A stretch of 33,374 bases of DNA, taken from the NCBI GenBank assembly GCA_945487905.1, contig CALYTW010000012.1, forward strand, positions 1-33,374. The letters run 5' to 3'. The notes under the pieces are model-generated. The model saw nothing but the letters and a program-made list of their open reading frames with translations. It had not been told where the DNA came from and ran no database searches. This DNA comes from an uncultured cyanobacterium (GTDB lineage: Bacteria; Cyanobacteriota; Vampirovibrionia; Gastranaerophilales; Gastranaerophilaceae). Below, piece by piece: positions 17,504-24,580 of this stretch. Within the stretch, counting starts at the first letter, position 1; every line of letters starts with the position of its first letter. The position numbers and the translations under genes are program-made.

Positions 17504-18625
17504 ATGAAATTTACTGCAGGAAAAGAAGATTTATTAAACGGAATCAGAATTGTCGAAAGAGCTACCGTTGTTAAGGGTTTACAGCCTGTGCTTGCAAACA
17601 TATTAATAGAATCTTTTTCAAATAATCAGGTTAAATTGACGGCAACAGACTTTGATCTTTCAATAACAACCATAATTACCGCTCAGGTTGAAGAAGAAGG
17701 CAAATATACGCTTCCTGCAAAAAAATTGGGCGACATTATTTCGAGATTACAGGATGAACTTGTAAAAATAGAGCTTAACGGTTCTTCTGCAACAATTACC
17801 TGCAAAAATTCCAAATTTGATATTATAGGTATTTCTGCAAATGAGTTTCCTCCTGTTGAAGAAAACATTTCTGAAGGAGACTCAATTGAAATTGAAACAA
17901 AACCGTTTATCAAAGCTATTCGTGAAGTTGTTTCTGCAGCCGCCGGATATGAAACAAACAATTTGCTTTCAGGAGTAGTTTGCGAAGTTAATAAAAACGT
18001 TCTTGAAATGGCTGCAACTGACGGAAACAGACTTGCAAGAGTAAGAGAAGTTATTAAAAACAACTCCGCAGACAGTGAGAAAGTGTTTGAAATGCTTATT
18101 TCATCAAAGGTTCTTGCGGAACTTTCAAAAATATCACTTCTTGCCGAAACTGAAAGCATAAAAATATGCAAAGAAGTTAAAAAGATTGTTATTGCTCTTG
18201 ACAAAACAAAAATTATTACAAAGCTTATGCAGGGACAGTTCCCGAAATATAACCAGCTCATACCTCAAACTTTCCCTAAAGAAGCCGTAGTTGATAAATT
18301 CAGCCTTATTTCGGCACTGGAAAGGGTTGCTGTCATGGTTAACGAGAAGAACAGCATTGTTAAGTTTGAATTTGCGGATAATCAATTAAAATTGTCCGGA
18401 GATTCGCCGGAAGCAGGTAATTCGCAGGATATTATTGACGTCAAATATACAGGTGAACCTTTAACAATCGCATTTAATTACAAATTTGTTCTTGAATTTT
18501 TAAAAATAGTTGAATCGGAAGAAATTGCGGTTAAATTAAATTCTTCTCTTTCGGCAACGGTGTTTGCACCGTGTTCTGAAGAAGATTATATTTATCTTGT
18601 TATGCCGGTTCAATTGAGAGGATAG
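17504..18625 (+). CDS. dnaN: DNA polymerase III beta subunit (sliding clamp)
   Basis: Ring-shaped processivity clamp that tethers DNA polymerase III, and other repair enzymes, to DNA; 373 aa, standard length. Starts MKFTAGKEDLLNGIRIVERA and has the three-domain repeat structure. Typical clamp signatures are present: ILIESFSNNQVKLTATDFDLSI style strands, TDGNRLARVRE in domain 2, and the C-terminal YLVMPVQLRG, which matches the conserved MPM-R-x end. The track start (TTG at 17480) is rejected because the ATG at 17504 has AGGGGT upstream and matches the family start. It is followed after 9 bp by leuD and then a zinc-ribbon gene, an unusual neighbourhood: dnaN normally sits beside dnaA or recF, neither of which is here. 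Confidence 0.96.
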   Translation: MKFTAGKEDLLNGIRIVERATVVKGLQPVLANILIESFSNNQVKLTATDFDLSITTIITAQVEEEGKYTLPAKKLGDIISRLQDELVKIELNGSSATITCKNSKFDIIGISANEFPPVEENISEGDSIEIETKPFIKAIREVVSAAAGYETNNLLSGVVCEVNKNVLEMAATDGNRLARVREVIKNNSADSEKVFEMLISSKVLAELSKISLLAETESIKICKEVKKIVIALDKTKIITKLMQGQFPKYNQLIPQTFPKEAVVDKFSLISALERVAVMVNEKNSIVKFEFADNQLKLSGDSPEAGNSQDIIDVKYTGEPLTIAFNYKFVLEFLKIVESEEIAVKLNSSLSATVFAPCSEEDYIYLVMPVQLRG

Positions 18626-18634
18626 TTTTCATAA

Positions 18635-19129
18635 ATGCAGGGTAAGGCTTTTAAATTCGAAGATAATATTTCAACAGACCATATAGCACCGGGGAGACTG
18701 TTTCATTTGCGTTCTGATTTGCAGGAATTTTCCAAGCATGTTCTTGAAGATGCTGATGAAAATTTTGCAAAAGAAATGAAAAGGGGAGATTTTGTGGTTG
18801 CAGGTAACAACTTCGGTTTAGGTTCTTCGAGAGAACATGCTCCGCAAATCATAAAAATTGCAGGTGTTGGAGCTGTAATCGCAAAGTCGTTTGCAAGAAT
18901 ATTTTACAGAAATGCTATTAATATCGGGCTTCTTGCAATAGAATGCGACACCGATAGTATTGATGCCGGAGATGAGCTTGATTTAGATATTAAAGAAGGT
19001 GTCCTGAAAAACATTACCAAAGGTACTATAACAATGATTGAACCATTGCCTGACGTTATGATTCAATTGCTTAATGACGGCGGGTTGATTGAACATATTA
19101 AGAAAAACGGCGACTTAGTTTTAGGATAG
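18635..19129 (+). CDS. leuD: 3-isopropylmalate dehydratase small subunit (LeuD family)
   Basis: Small (swivel-domain) subunit that with LeuC isomerises 2- to 3-isopropylmalate in leucine synthesis. At 164 aa it matches the compact HacB/LeuD form. Motifs: the NISTDHIAPGRL start region, the substrate-binding GNNFGLGSSREHAP (~58-71), and AKSFARIFYRNAINIG. No leuC lies next to it; the large subunit must be elsewhere. The same family also includes the small subunits of homoaconitase and citraconate/methylmalate hydratases, so leucine synthesis is the likeliest but not the only role. It sits 9 bp after dnaN and 9 bp before the zinc-ribbon gene, in one apparent operon. Confidence 0.9.
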   Translation: MQGKAFKFEDNISTDHIAPGRLFHLRSDLQEFSKHVLEDADENFAKEMKRGDFVVAGNNFGLGSSREHAPQIIKIAGVGAVIAKSFARIFYRNAINIGLLAIECDTDSIDAGDELDLDIKEGVLKNITKGTITMIEPLPDVMIQLLNDGGLIEHIKKNGDLVLG

Positions 19130-19138
19130 GAGAAACTT

Positions 19139-19618
19139 ATGGCTGACACAACAGATATTATCAAATGTCCTGCGTGCGATAAAGTAATGAAAAAACTTTA
19201 TATTCAGGAAGATGATTTACATATTGATATATGTCTTGACGGATGCGGAGGAATATTTTTTGATAACCGTGAACTGGAAAAATTCGATGAAAAGCATGAG
19301 AATGCCGACAAGATTTTAGAAGCAATTGAAGGTAAGAAGTTTGTTCAGGTTAATGATGTTGAACTCAGAATCTGCCCTGCTTGCGGTCTTCCTATGGTAA
19401 AAATGGGTGCTGCGGACGGAACAGTACAAATTGATGTATGCAATACCTGCGGTGGTAAATTTTTAGACAACGGCGAACTTCAAAAGATTAGAAAATACAA
19501 AAACGACCATCAAAAAGTCGATAATATAATTGACGGCATTATGAAAACGGTTTACTCCGACATAAAACCTAATAAAAGAAGAATGTTTTTTGAAAAACTT
19601 GTGAGCAAGTATGTGTAA
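19139..19618 (+). CDS. Double TFIIB-type zinc-ribbon protein
   Basis: 159 aa with two copies of the zf-TFIIB-like domain. Copy 1: CPACDKVMKKL...CLDGCGGIFFDNRELEKF (~10-60). Copy 2: CPACGLPMVKM...CNTCGGKFLDNGELQKI (~78-122). Each copy has a CxxC knuckle, a second Cys pair near CGG, and the conserved [FL]D-N-x-EL-x-K tail. A basic helix follows (DIKPNKRRMFFEKLV). Proteins of this family are widespread and mostly uncharacterised; zinc binding is expected, while a role in nucleic-acid or protein binding is only inferred. AGGAG lies 6 nt before the ATG. It is the third gene of the dnaN-leuD unit. Confidence 0.85.
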   Translation: MADTTDIIKCPACDKVMKKLYIQEDDLHIDICLDGCGGIFFDNRELEKFDEKHENADKILEAIEGKKFVQVNDVELRICPACGLPMVKMGAADGTVQIDVCNTCGGKFLDNGELQKIRKYKNDHQKVDNIIDGIMKTVYSDIKPNKRRMFFEKLVSKYV

Positions 19619-19632
19619 AAATAAAGAGTTTT

Positions 19633-19663
19633 TTGCATAAGATTAACGAATTTATGTTATCAT
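19633..19663 (+). promoter_or_regulatory. nth promoter with extended -10, leaderless layout
   Basis: TTGCAT (19633) and the extended -10 ATGTTATCAT ending at 19663 (spacer 19). Seven nt later comes the nth ATG, with no ribosome binding site. Confidence 0.55.
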
Positions 19664-19670
19664 AAATTAC

Positions 19671-20294
19671 ATGATAGATAAAATTGTTAAAAAGTTAAAG
19701 GATGCAAATCAGCAAAAAAGCGAATTTGTAGGACTTATGGATTCATTTAACAATCCGTATCTTGTACTGATTGCTTGTATTTTAAGCTTGAGAACAAACG
19801 ATAAAACTACTTATCCCGCAACATTGCGGATGCTTAAACTTGCTAAAACTCCAGCAGAAATGAAAAAAGTGAGTATAAATGACTTAGCCAAAGCAATTTA
19901 TCCAGTAGGATTTTATGAAAACAAAGCAAAACAGATAATTGAGCTTTCAAAGATTATTGATGAGGATTTGGACGGAATTGTTCCTGACGAGATTGAAGAG
20001 CTTGTAAAATTTAACGGAGTTGGGCGCAAAACAGCCAACCTCGTGCTTGCAAGAGGGTTTAATAAACCTGCTATCTGTGTTGATGTTCACGTCCACAGAA
20101 TTTTTAACAGGCTTGGCTATGTCAAAACAAAGAATCCCGAAGAAACCGAATTTGCCCTGAGAGATAAACTGCCTAAAAAATATTGGATTGAAATAAACAC
20201 ACTAATCGTAACCCACGGGCAAAACTGCTGTACACCAAGAAACCCGAAATGTCAAGAATGTCCGATAGAAGAACATTGTGCAAAAATAATCTAA
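19671..20294 (+). CDS. nth: Endonuclease III (DNA glycosylase / AP lyase)
   Basis: Base-excision-repair enzyme removing oxidised pyrimidines and cutting the abasic strand; 207 aa, normal length. The helix-hairpin-helix is FNGVGRKTANLVLARG with the catalytic Lys in GRKTA. The catalytic Asp lies in VDVHVHRIFNRLG. The C-terminal [4Fe-4S] loop is C-x6-C-x2-C-x5-C (CTPRNPKCQECPIEEHC). The LSLRTNDKTT motif in place of E. coli LSAQATD is typical of archaeal/Thermotoga-type members. No Shine-Dalgarno is seen, and the ATG lies 7 nt after an extended -10, so the mRNA is probably leaderless and independent of the dnaN unit. Its stop overlaps that of the convergent 115-aa gene by 4 bp. Confidence 0.94.
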   Translation: MIDKIVKKLKDANQQKSEFVGLMDSFNNPYLVLIACILSLRTNDKTTYPATLRMLKLAKTPAEMKKVSINDLAKAIYPVGFYENKAKQIIELSKIIDEDLDGIVPDEIEELVKFNGVGRKTANLVLARGFNKPAICVDVHVHRIFNRLGYVKTKNPEETEFALRDKLPKKYWIEINTLIVTHGQNCCTPRNPKCQECPIEEHCAKII

Positions 20295-20638
20295 ATCTTA
20301 AGTTCAAATGTTGACTTTGCAACAGCACAATTTGCCTGATAAGCTCTGAGTGCAAGATTCATATTTACAGCTTCCTGAACACCGTAACCGTTTTCAATAT
20401 AAGAAACCATTGCATTGTCTAATGCTTTTGCCGAATTTTTTACATTGTTTGAAACTTCGGCATACAAATCTGTTGTTTCGGGGTCAGAATAATACCCGCT
20501 GAAATTCGGTATCGATTCAAAATCTTCGGTTTCTGTGTACGCCGGAGCTACAGTGGCATTTAAGCTTTCACGGGTTGGAAATGTATCTATACCGCTTACA
20601 AGGGCCATATATTGGGAACTGTCTATCGGTGCTACCAT
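20291..20638 (-). CDS. Hypothetical protein, 115 aa
   Basis: Small protein with a Pro/Ser/Thr-rich N-terminal half (VSGIDTFPTRESLNATVAPA) and a helical C-terminal half. The end reads NGYGVQEAVNMNLALRAYQA then NCAVAKSTFELKI. The final helix with AYQAN-x-x-V-x-K faintly recalls the C-terminal helices of flagellar rod-type proteins (FlgB/FlgC/FliE), but the rest does not fit and no flagellar gene is nearby, so I leave it unassigned. AAGGA lies 7 nt before the ATG at 20638. No signal peptide or membrane segment. It overlaps nth tail-to-tail by 4 bp. Confidence 0.7.
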   Translation of the reverse strand: MVAPIDSSQYMALVSGIDTFPTRESLNATVAPAYTETEDFESIPNFSGYYSDPETTDLYAEVSNNVKNSAKALDNAMVSYIENGYGVQEAVNMNLALRAYQANCAVAKSTFELKI

Positions 20639-20713
20639 ATAACAATCCTTCTTATTTATATTTACATGTTAACTCGTTTTTTATAAAAATCAATTGATAT
20701 TAATAACAAAAAA

Positions 20714-21358
20714 CTATTTAGTAAGAGTTTTTGTCATTTCTTTTATATTTTTCGATACTTTTAAAGACTCTCTAATTTTTTGTAATGATTTGTTATAAGT
20801 TCTTTTATCCAAATGACACTCTTTGGATTTCAAATACTTCAAACATTTTTGAGGATACTTGCCCATAATCGTTGCAAAAGCCCACGCAACACCCATTTGA
20901 GAATAATAATCATCTGTATTCAATTCATCCAATATTTTTATAGTTTTATCTATATATTCATTATTCAAATAATGCGAAAGTAAACACACTGACACAATCC
21001 TGCTTTCAAATTCTTTGCAGGAATCTTTATATTTCAGAATAAAATCCAAAAATATCTCAGGATATTCCCTTGCGACTTTAAAACTCTGGCATAGAGAATC
21101 ATTAACACCCCAATCATCAACCATAGGTATAAATTTTTCAAAATATTTTATTAATGTTCTTATATCATCTTTTGCATAACCTAATACAAAAGCATGCAGA
21201 AGTTTCAATTCAAACGTAGAAAAATCGTTATTTTCTATAAATTCTTTGTAATTATCTTTCGCAATTTTTCTCGCAAATTTACGCAGTTCAGGAATAGAAA
21301 TTCCGAATTTTGTCCTTTTTATACAGTTTAATTCTGATTTTATTTTTCTTAGGTCCAT
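20714..21358 (-). CDS. DNA alkylation repair protein, AlkD-type HEAT-like glycosylase
   Basis: 214 aa all-helical protein of the AlkC/AlkD superfamily, built of HEAT-like repeats. AlkD removes 3-methyladenine and 7-methylguanine without base flipping. Recognisable family segments are GISIPELRKFARKIAKDNY near the N-terminus, DDWGVNDSLCQSF in the middle (AlkD-like W-x-x-x-D catalytic-face region), and SQMGVAWAFATIMGKYP towards the end. The start lacks a clear ribosome binding site. A large AT-rich and G-rich intergenic region lies upstream with a terminator at 21742-21771 belonging to another minus-strand transcript. Function is inferred from family; no other repair gene is coupled to it, though nth is close by. 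Confidence 0.85.
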   Translation of the reverse strand: MDLRKIKSELNCIKRTKFGISIPELRKFARKIAKDNYKEFIENNDFSTFELKLLHAFVLGYAKDDIRTLIKYFEKFIPMVDDWGVNDSLCQSFKVAREYPEIFLDFILKYKDSCKEFESRIVSVCLLSHYLNNEYIDKTIKILDELNTDDYYSQMGVAWAFATIMGKYPQKCLKYLKSKECHLDKRTYNKSLQKIRESLKVSKNIKEMTKTLTK

Positions 21359-21454
21359 TACATACCGTTCATTCTGCCTGAATTTATATATAAATTTATC
21401 ATGTTTATTGCAAAAAAGAAAGCGGTATAAAAATAGTCCTGCATAGCCTAAACC

Positions 21455-21540
21455 AAGGTGCCCCAGGGGTTGGCAGTCAGCAGGGTGGGGAAACAGTGGG
21501 GCAGGGGAAGAAGACAGAGAGGGAGCTGGAGGTATGGAAG
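21455..21540. repeat. G/purine-rich low-complexity segment between direct GCGGTATAAAA repeats
   Basis: Runs such as GGTGGGG, GTGGGGCAGGGG and AGACAGAGAGGG form an almost C-poor, G-rich strand in an otherwise AT-rich region. Direct copies of GCGGTATAAAA flank it at 21422 and 21553. Confidence 0.6.
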
Positions 21541-21741
21541 AATAGATATCAGGCGGTATAAAAGATACAACGCTATACCTGCGTACCCCTTATAATTCGA
21601 CCCTTGTTTAAAAAAGTCTTAGATTATTGGCGGTTCGCAAGTTTGCATTCGCTATATTTCTCTTATGAAAAATAGTTGCTCTTTTCAACTTTCTCACAGG
21701 AACAAGTTTCGGGCTTTACCCTCACTCTTGCCAAAATCCAT

Positions 21742-21771
21742 AAAAAAAAACCCTGTCTGAAGACCGGGTTT
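21742..21771 (-). terminator. Intrinsic terminator (minus strand)
   Basis: AGACCGGGTTT-type stem with a 2-nt loop and a run of nine T on the minus strand; the plus side lacks a T-run. It ends the candidate RNA that starts near 22048. Confidence 0.75.
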
Positions 21772-21919
21772 GGAATCTTGTTTTATAATTCCTCATGTGT
21801 GTAGAAGGTTAGTGTGTAGGTTGTATGAAAGGTTGTGTTATGTGTTTATTTAATGTTGTTTATCGCTTACATATATATAAAGTATTTTCAAAAGATATAA
21901 TTTCACAACCGGACCTATT

Positions 21920-21978
21920 TTGTTACAATTGTTTACAATTGAAACTCTTTTTACTCTTTTTATTAACTTTTGTAACAA
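21920..21978. promoter_or_regulatory. Pair of TTGTWACAA boxes upstream of the sigma gene
   Basis: TTGTTACAATTGTTTACA (21920-21937) matches the 18-mer at 5932 and 17368 at 15 of 18 positions. It also contains the direct repeat TTACAATTG twice with 10-bp period. An inverted copy TTGTAACAA lies at 21970-21978. Confidence 0.45.
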
Positions 21979-22054
21979 AATCGCTAAAAAGGTGGTGTTT
22001 TTGTAATATTTCTTAATAAAACACTTGAAGTTTATATACGTGTGATATATATTA

Positions 22055-22084
22055 AGTATATAAGGATTATGTGTTATGTGTCAA
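22055..22084 (-). promoter_or_regulatory. Strong minus-strand promoter
   Basis: On the minus strand TTGACA (22079-22084, perfect -35) is followed after 18 nt by TATACT (22055-22060); TATATA with 16-nt spacing is an alternative. It points away from the sigma gene. Confidence 0.6.
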
Positions 22085-22142
22085 GTCGATTTAATCCTTT
22101 GCCCATAAAATATACGTTTACTAATTATATGGAGTCAAAAGT

Positions 22143-23024
22143 ATGAAAGAATTTACCTCAAACAAAGTTACCAATCCATCAAAAGCAGTCTATGTTTCTA
22201 TGACATCTGGCTCGACAGAAATGAGTGACTATTTAAGAAAAATTAATACCATCAAGTCACTGGACATTAAAGACGAAAAAGAATTGGCCGCTAAAGCAAA
22301 ACAAGGAGATTTAAAAGCAAAAAAAGAACTTGTACAATCAAATTTAAGATTGGTTCTGACTATTGCAAGAAAAGCCATACATGTCTCAAAATTACCTATG
22401 GTTGATTTAATTCAGGAAGGCAATTTAGGTTTGATGGTTGCAGTTGAAAAGTTTAATCCGGATTTGGGTTACAGATTCTCTACTTATGCAACATGGTGGA
22501 TTAAACAGGCTATGTTCAAAGCTATTTCAGAGCAATCTTATTGCATGAAAATACCCGTTTACATTCAGGAAACATTATCAAAATTCTCCAAAGTAAAAGC
22601 CGAAATGGAAAAAAATTATAACTGTCAGGTTACCAATAGCGATGTTGCTAAAAAAATGGACATTGAACCTGAAAAAATAGATACTTATCTTTCAGCTTAT
22701 AATTCTACCGTGTCGATTGAAGGAAGTTTTGATGCGAACAACGGAAGCGAACTTTCTGTTGCGGATGTAGTAGCTGATGAGAATGGTTGTATTGAAGAAA
22801 ATGTGGAATACGAAGAATTAAAAAAAGAGATTGCCTCTGTTGTTGCTACATTGAAAGAAAGAGAGCAAAATGTAATTAAGATGAGATTTGGATTGGAAAA
22901 TTGTGCCAAAACAACTCTTGAAGACATCGGAAAATTGTACGGTGTAACAAAAGAATGTATAAGACAAACAGAAGCAAGAGCATTGGGAAAACTAAGAAGC
23001 GGATTAAATTGCTACGGTTACTAA
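22143..23024 (+). CDS. RNA polymerase sigma-70 family factor (RpoD/SigA-like, no region 1.1)
   Basis: 293 aa, lacking an acidic region 1.1. Region 2: VQSNLRLVLTIARKAIHVSKLP then DLIQEGNLGLMVAVEKFNPD. The -10 recognition helix is GYRFSTYATWWIKQAMFKAI. Region 3 follows (IPVYIQETLSKFSKVKAEME, NYNCQVTNSDVAKKMDI). Region 4: LKEREQNVIKMRFGL, then the helix-turn-helix TLEDIGKLYGVTKECIRQTE for the -35 box. Length and lack of 1.1 suggest a group 2 (non-essential, SigA-like) factor, but a compact primary factor cannot be excluded. GGAG lies ~8 nt before the ATG. The long upstream region with paired TTGTWACAA boxes suggests regulated expression. Confidence 0.9.
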   Translation: MKEFTSNKVTNPSKAVYVSMTSGSTEMSDYLRKINTIKSLDIKDEKELAAKAKQGDLKAKKELVQSNLRLVLTIARKAIHVSKLPMVDLIQEGNLGLMVAVEKFNPDLGYRFSTYATWWIKQAMFKAISEQSYCMKIPVYIQETLSKFSKVKAEMEKNYNCQVTNSDVAKKMDIEPEKIDTYLSAYNSTVSIEGSFDANNGSELSVADVVADENGCIEENVEYEELKKEIASVVATLKEREQNVIKMRFGLENCAKTTLEDIGKLYGVTKECIRQTEARALGKLRSGLNCYGY

Positions 23025-23025
23025 T

Positions 23026-23062
23026 AAAATGGGGCGGGTTGATTTTCAACCCGCCCCATTCC
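23026..23062. terminator. Bidirectional terminator between sigma and SLH genes
   Basis: AATGGGGCGGGTTGA-TTT-TCAACCCGCCCCATT is a 15-bp perfect stem (23028-23060). The minus-strand side continues with TTTTATTAG and the plus side with CCTATTCATTTT. It lies between two convergent genes. Confidence 0.9.
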
Positions 23063-23081
23063 TATTCATTTTATATCCAAA

Positions 23082-24494
23082 TTAGAATATAATCGTTAAT
23101 TCTTCATCAGGATTCAAGCTTGAATCATTAGACATGCTTGGAACAATGATGTATTTGCATTCGTCAACGAATTCATAAAGAACACCGAATGTTCCTGATA
23201 CAGCATACTTAGTGATGTTGTATACACCTTTACCAACTGCGATAACGCCTGAACCAAGACTCTTCAAGCCTTTAAGAGGATGAAGTGAGAACGTATCAGA
23301 CATTGAATCTGAGCAATTGTCAAGAATTTCTTCCGAACCATTAGCAATAACTTCAGCTGTTTCAGAAACCGATCTTCCTGCAACACCTGCGACTCTGCCA
23401 ACCATTGAGAACGGAGCGCCCAATACTCTTGAAATAATATTAGGATTCTTGATTACATCAGCTTGTGCGCTTGAAACATTTTTCGGAAATTCAACGCAAT
23501 TGTCTCCGTTTGAAATGCTGTTAAATTCAACTTCAATATATCCGGGTTTTTGCACGCCAGGTCTTGCAACTGCTATTACTTTACCCTTAACTGTAGAACC
23601 TGCCGGGAAAGAAACACCGTTGAAAACTACATCTTGAGTTGTTTTTGCTGTAAAAGTATCATTAACATTAGAAGTTCTAGCACTCAATCTTTCGCTTAAT
23701 TTGATTTTAACCGCTGTTTGTTCATATTTTGTTGCACATCCAACTGCACCGTTTGAAAGATCAATTCTGAAGTTTTTCTTCATAGCTGAAACTAAGAATG
23801 CAACCTGTTCTTTAGAAAGATATTCGTCATTGATAACTTTATCCTGATCCGGTAATACATTTAAGATACCTGAAGCAATAACTTCGTTTGTTGCGGCATA
23901 AGCCCATTCAGGGATGTATTTAAGCTGTTGACCGTTTAATACAGGAATAGCTGTCTTGCTTGCAGGAACTTCCATCATTTTTGCGAAAGTACAGAATACT
24001 TCAGCTTTGTTGATAGCTTTGTCAGGTTTAAATGTTTTGTCAGGGTAACCAATCATAATATCCAGAGTTAAAACTCTGTCGATTTCTTCTTTAGCCCAAT
24101 AAGAAGCAGTTACATCAGAATAGCTGTCAGTTGCTGCTTTTGTTAAGCCTAAACCTTCAGAGATTAAGAATGCTAACTCAGAACGCAGAACCGGCATCTT
24201 AGGATTATAAACTGCACCTCTTTTTTGATCCATTTTGGATTGCATATTATCGAGCATTTTCTTAGCATTACGTGATACTACAACATTTTGTTTTCCTTCA
24301 ATTGTTTTTGCTTGACATGGTTTGTAGATTTTACCGCCGATTACTACATCATTTTCAGCTGTTACAAGTGAATGACCTTGTGAACCAAAAAGGGTAGGAT
24401 GAGCATAAGCTTGAATATTTTCATCAGCTACTGCTACACCTGCAGAAATAGCGATAACACCCATTGTCATCAAGAGTTCTTTAGAAATTTTCAT
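23082..24494 (-). CDS. Exported protein with two SLH domains
   Basis: 470 aa. The N-terminus MKISKELLMTMGVIAISAGVAVADE is a signal peptide, with likely cleavage after AVA. SLH repeat 1 is YSDVTASYWAKEEIDRVLTL followed by DIMIGYPDKTFKPDKAINKAE (~125-170). Repeat 2 is degenerate: IPEWAYAATNEVIASGILNV...LSKEQVAFLVSAMKK (~195-245). The rest is beta-rich (VVFNGVSFPAGSTVKGKVIAVA) with small-residue helices near the C-terminus. SLH domains bind peptidoglycan-linked polymers; in cyanobacteria they anchor the outer membrane through SLH-porins, but this protein lacks an obvious porin barrel. AGGAG precedes the ATG. The promoter has an extended -10 (TGTTATAAT) at 24566 and a ~65-nt leader. Confidence 0.88.
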   Translation of the reverse strand: MKISKELLMTMGVIAISAGVAVADENIQAYAHPTLFGSQGHSLVTAENDVVIGGKIYKPCQAKTIEGKQNVVVSRNAKKMLDNMQSKMDQKRGAVYNPKMPVLRSELAFLISEGLGLTKAATDSYSDVTASYWAKEEIDRVLTLDIMIGYPDKTFKPDKAINKAEVFCTFAKMMEVPASKTAIPVLNGQQLKYIPEWAYAATNEVIASGILNVLPDQDKVINDEYLSKEQVAFLVSAMKKNFRIDLSNGAVGCATKYEQTAVKIKLSERLSARTSNVNDTFTAKTTQDVVFNGVSFPAGSTVKGKVIAVARPGVQKPGYIEVEFNSISNGDNCVEFPKNVSSAQADVIKNPNIISRVLGAPFSMVGRVAGVAGRSVSETAEVIANGSEEILDNCSDSMSDTFSLHPLKGLKSLGSGVIAVGKGVYNITKYAVSGTFGVLYEFVDECKYIIVPSMSNDSSLNPDEELTIIF

Positions 24495-24565
24495 ACTTCT
24501 CCTTTCATATGACTCTGTCCTTTTTTAAGATTGTCACTCTTCCACTACATAATATTTTCGTTTAT

Positions 24566-24574
24566 ATTATAACA
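24566..24574 (-). promoter_or_regulatory. Extended -10 promoter of the SLH gene
   Basis: On the minus strand TGTTATAAT is a perfect TATAAT with TG extension. No clear -35. Leader to the ATG is about 65 nt. Confidence 0.6.
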
Positions 24575-24580
24575 CAAATT

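Larger units (their letters stand above)
21742..22048 (-). ncRNA. Candidate ~300-nt non-coding RNA, divergent from the sigma factor gene
   Basis: On the minus strand a consensus-like promoter (TTGACA-18-TATACT, 22055-22084) is followed ~300 nt later by an intrinsic terminator. Its stem is AAACCC-GTCT / AGAC-GGGTTT with one mismatch, followed by nine U (21742-21771). No frame between them has a ribosome binding site and convincing coding content. It is AT-rich and matches no RNA family I can recognise (not tmRNA, RNase P RNA or SRP RNA). It could instead be a leader or decayed gene. Confidence 0.4.
21359..22142. other. 784-bp intergenic region with composite structure
   Basis: No convincing gene. 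From left to right: an AT-rich stretch; GCGGTATAAAA (21422-21432); a G/purine-rich low-complexity segment (about 21455-21540) quite unlike the surroundings; a second GCGGTATAAAA (21553-21563); a minus-strand terminator (21742-21771); two TTGTWACAA boxes (21920 and 21970); and a strong minus-strand promoter (22055-22084). The sigma gene follows on plus. The 63-aa plus ORF at 21825 looks fortuitous. Confidence 0.6.

Noticed and set aside
20291-20638. Flagellar rod protein (FlgB/FlgC/FliE-like)
   Set aside because: Only the last helix (AYQAN) is reminiscent; no flagellar neighbours and the N-terminal half does not fit.
21825-22016. 63-aa plus-strand ORF upstream of the sigma gene
   Set aside because: No ribosome binding site, unlikely composition, overlaps the TTGTWACAA boxes.
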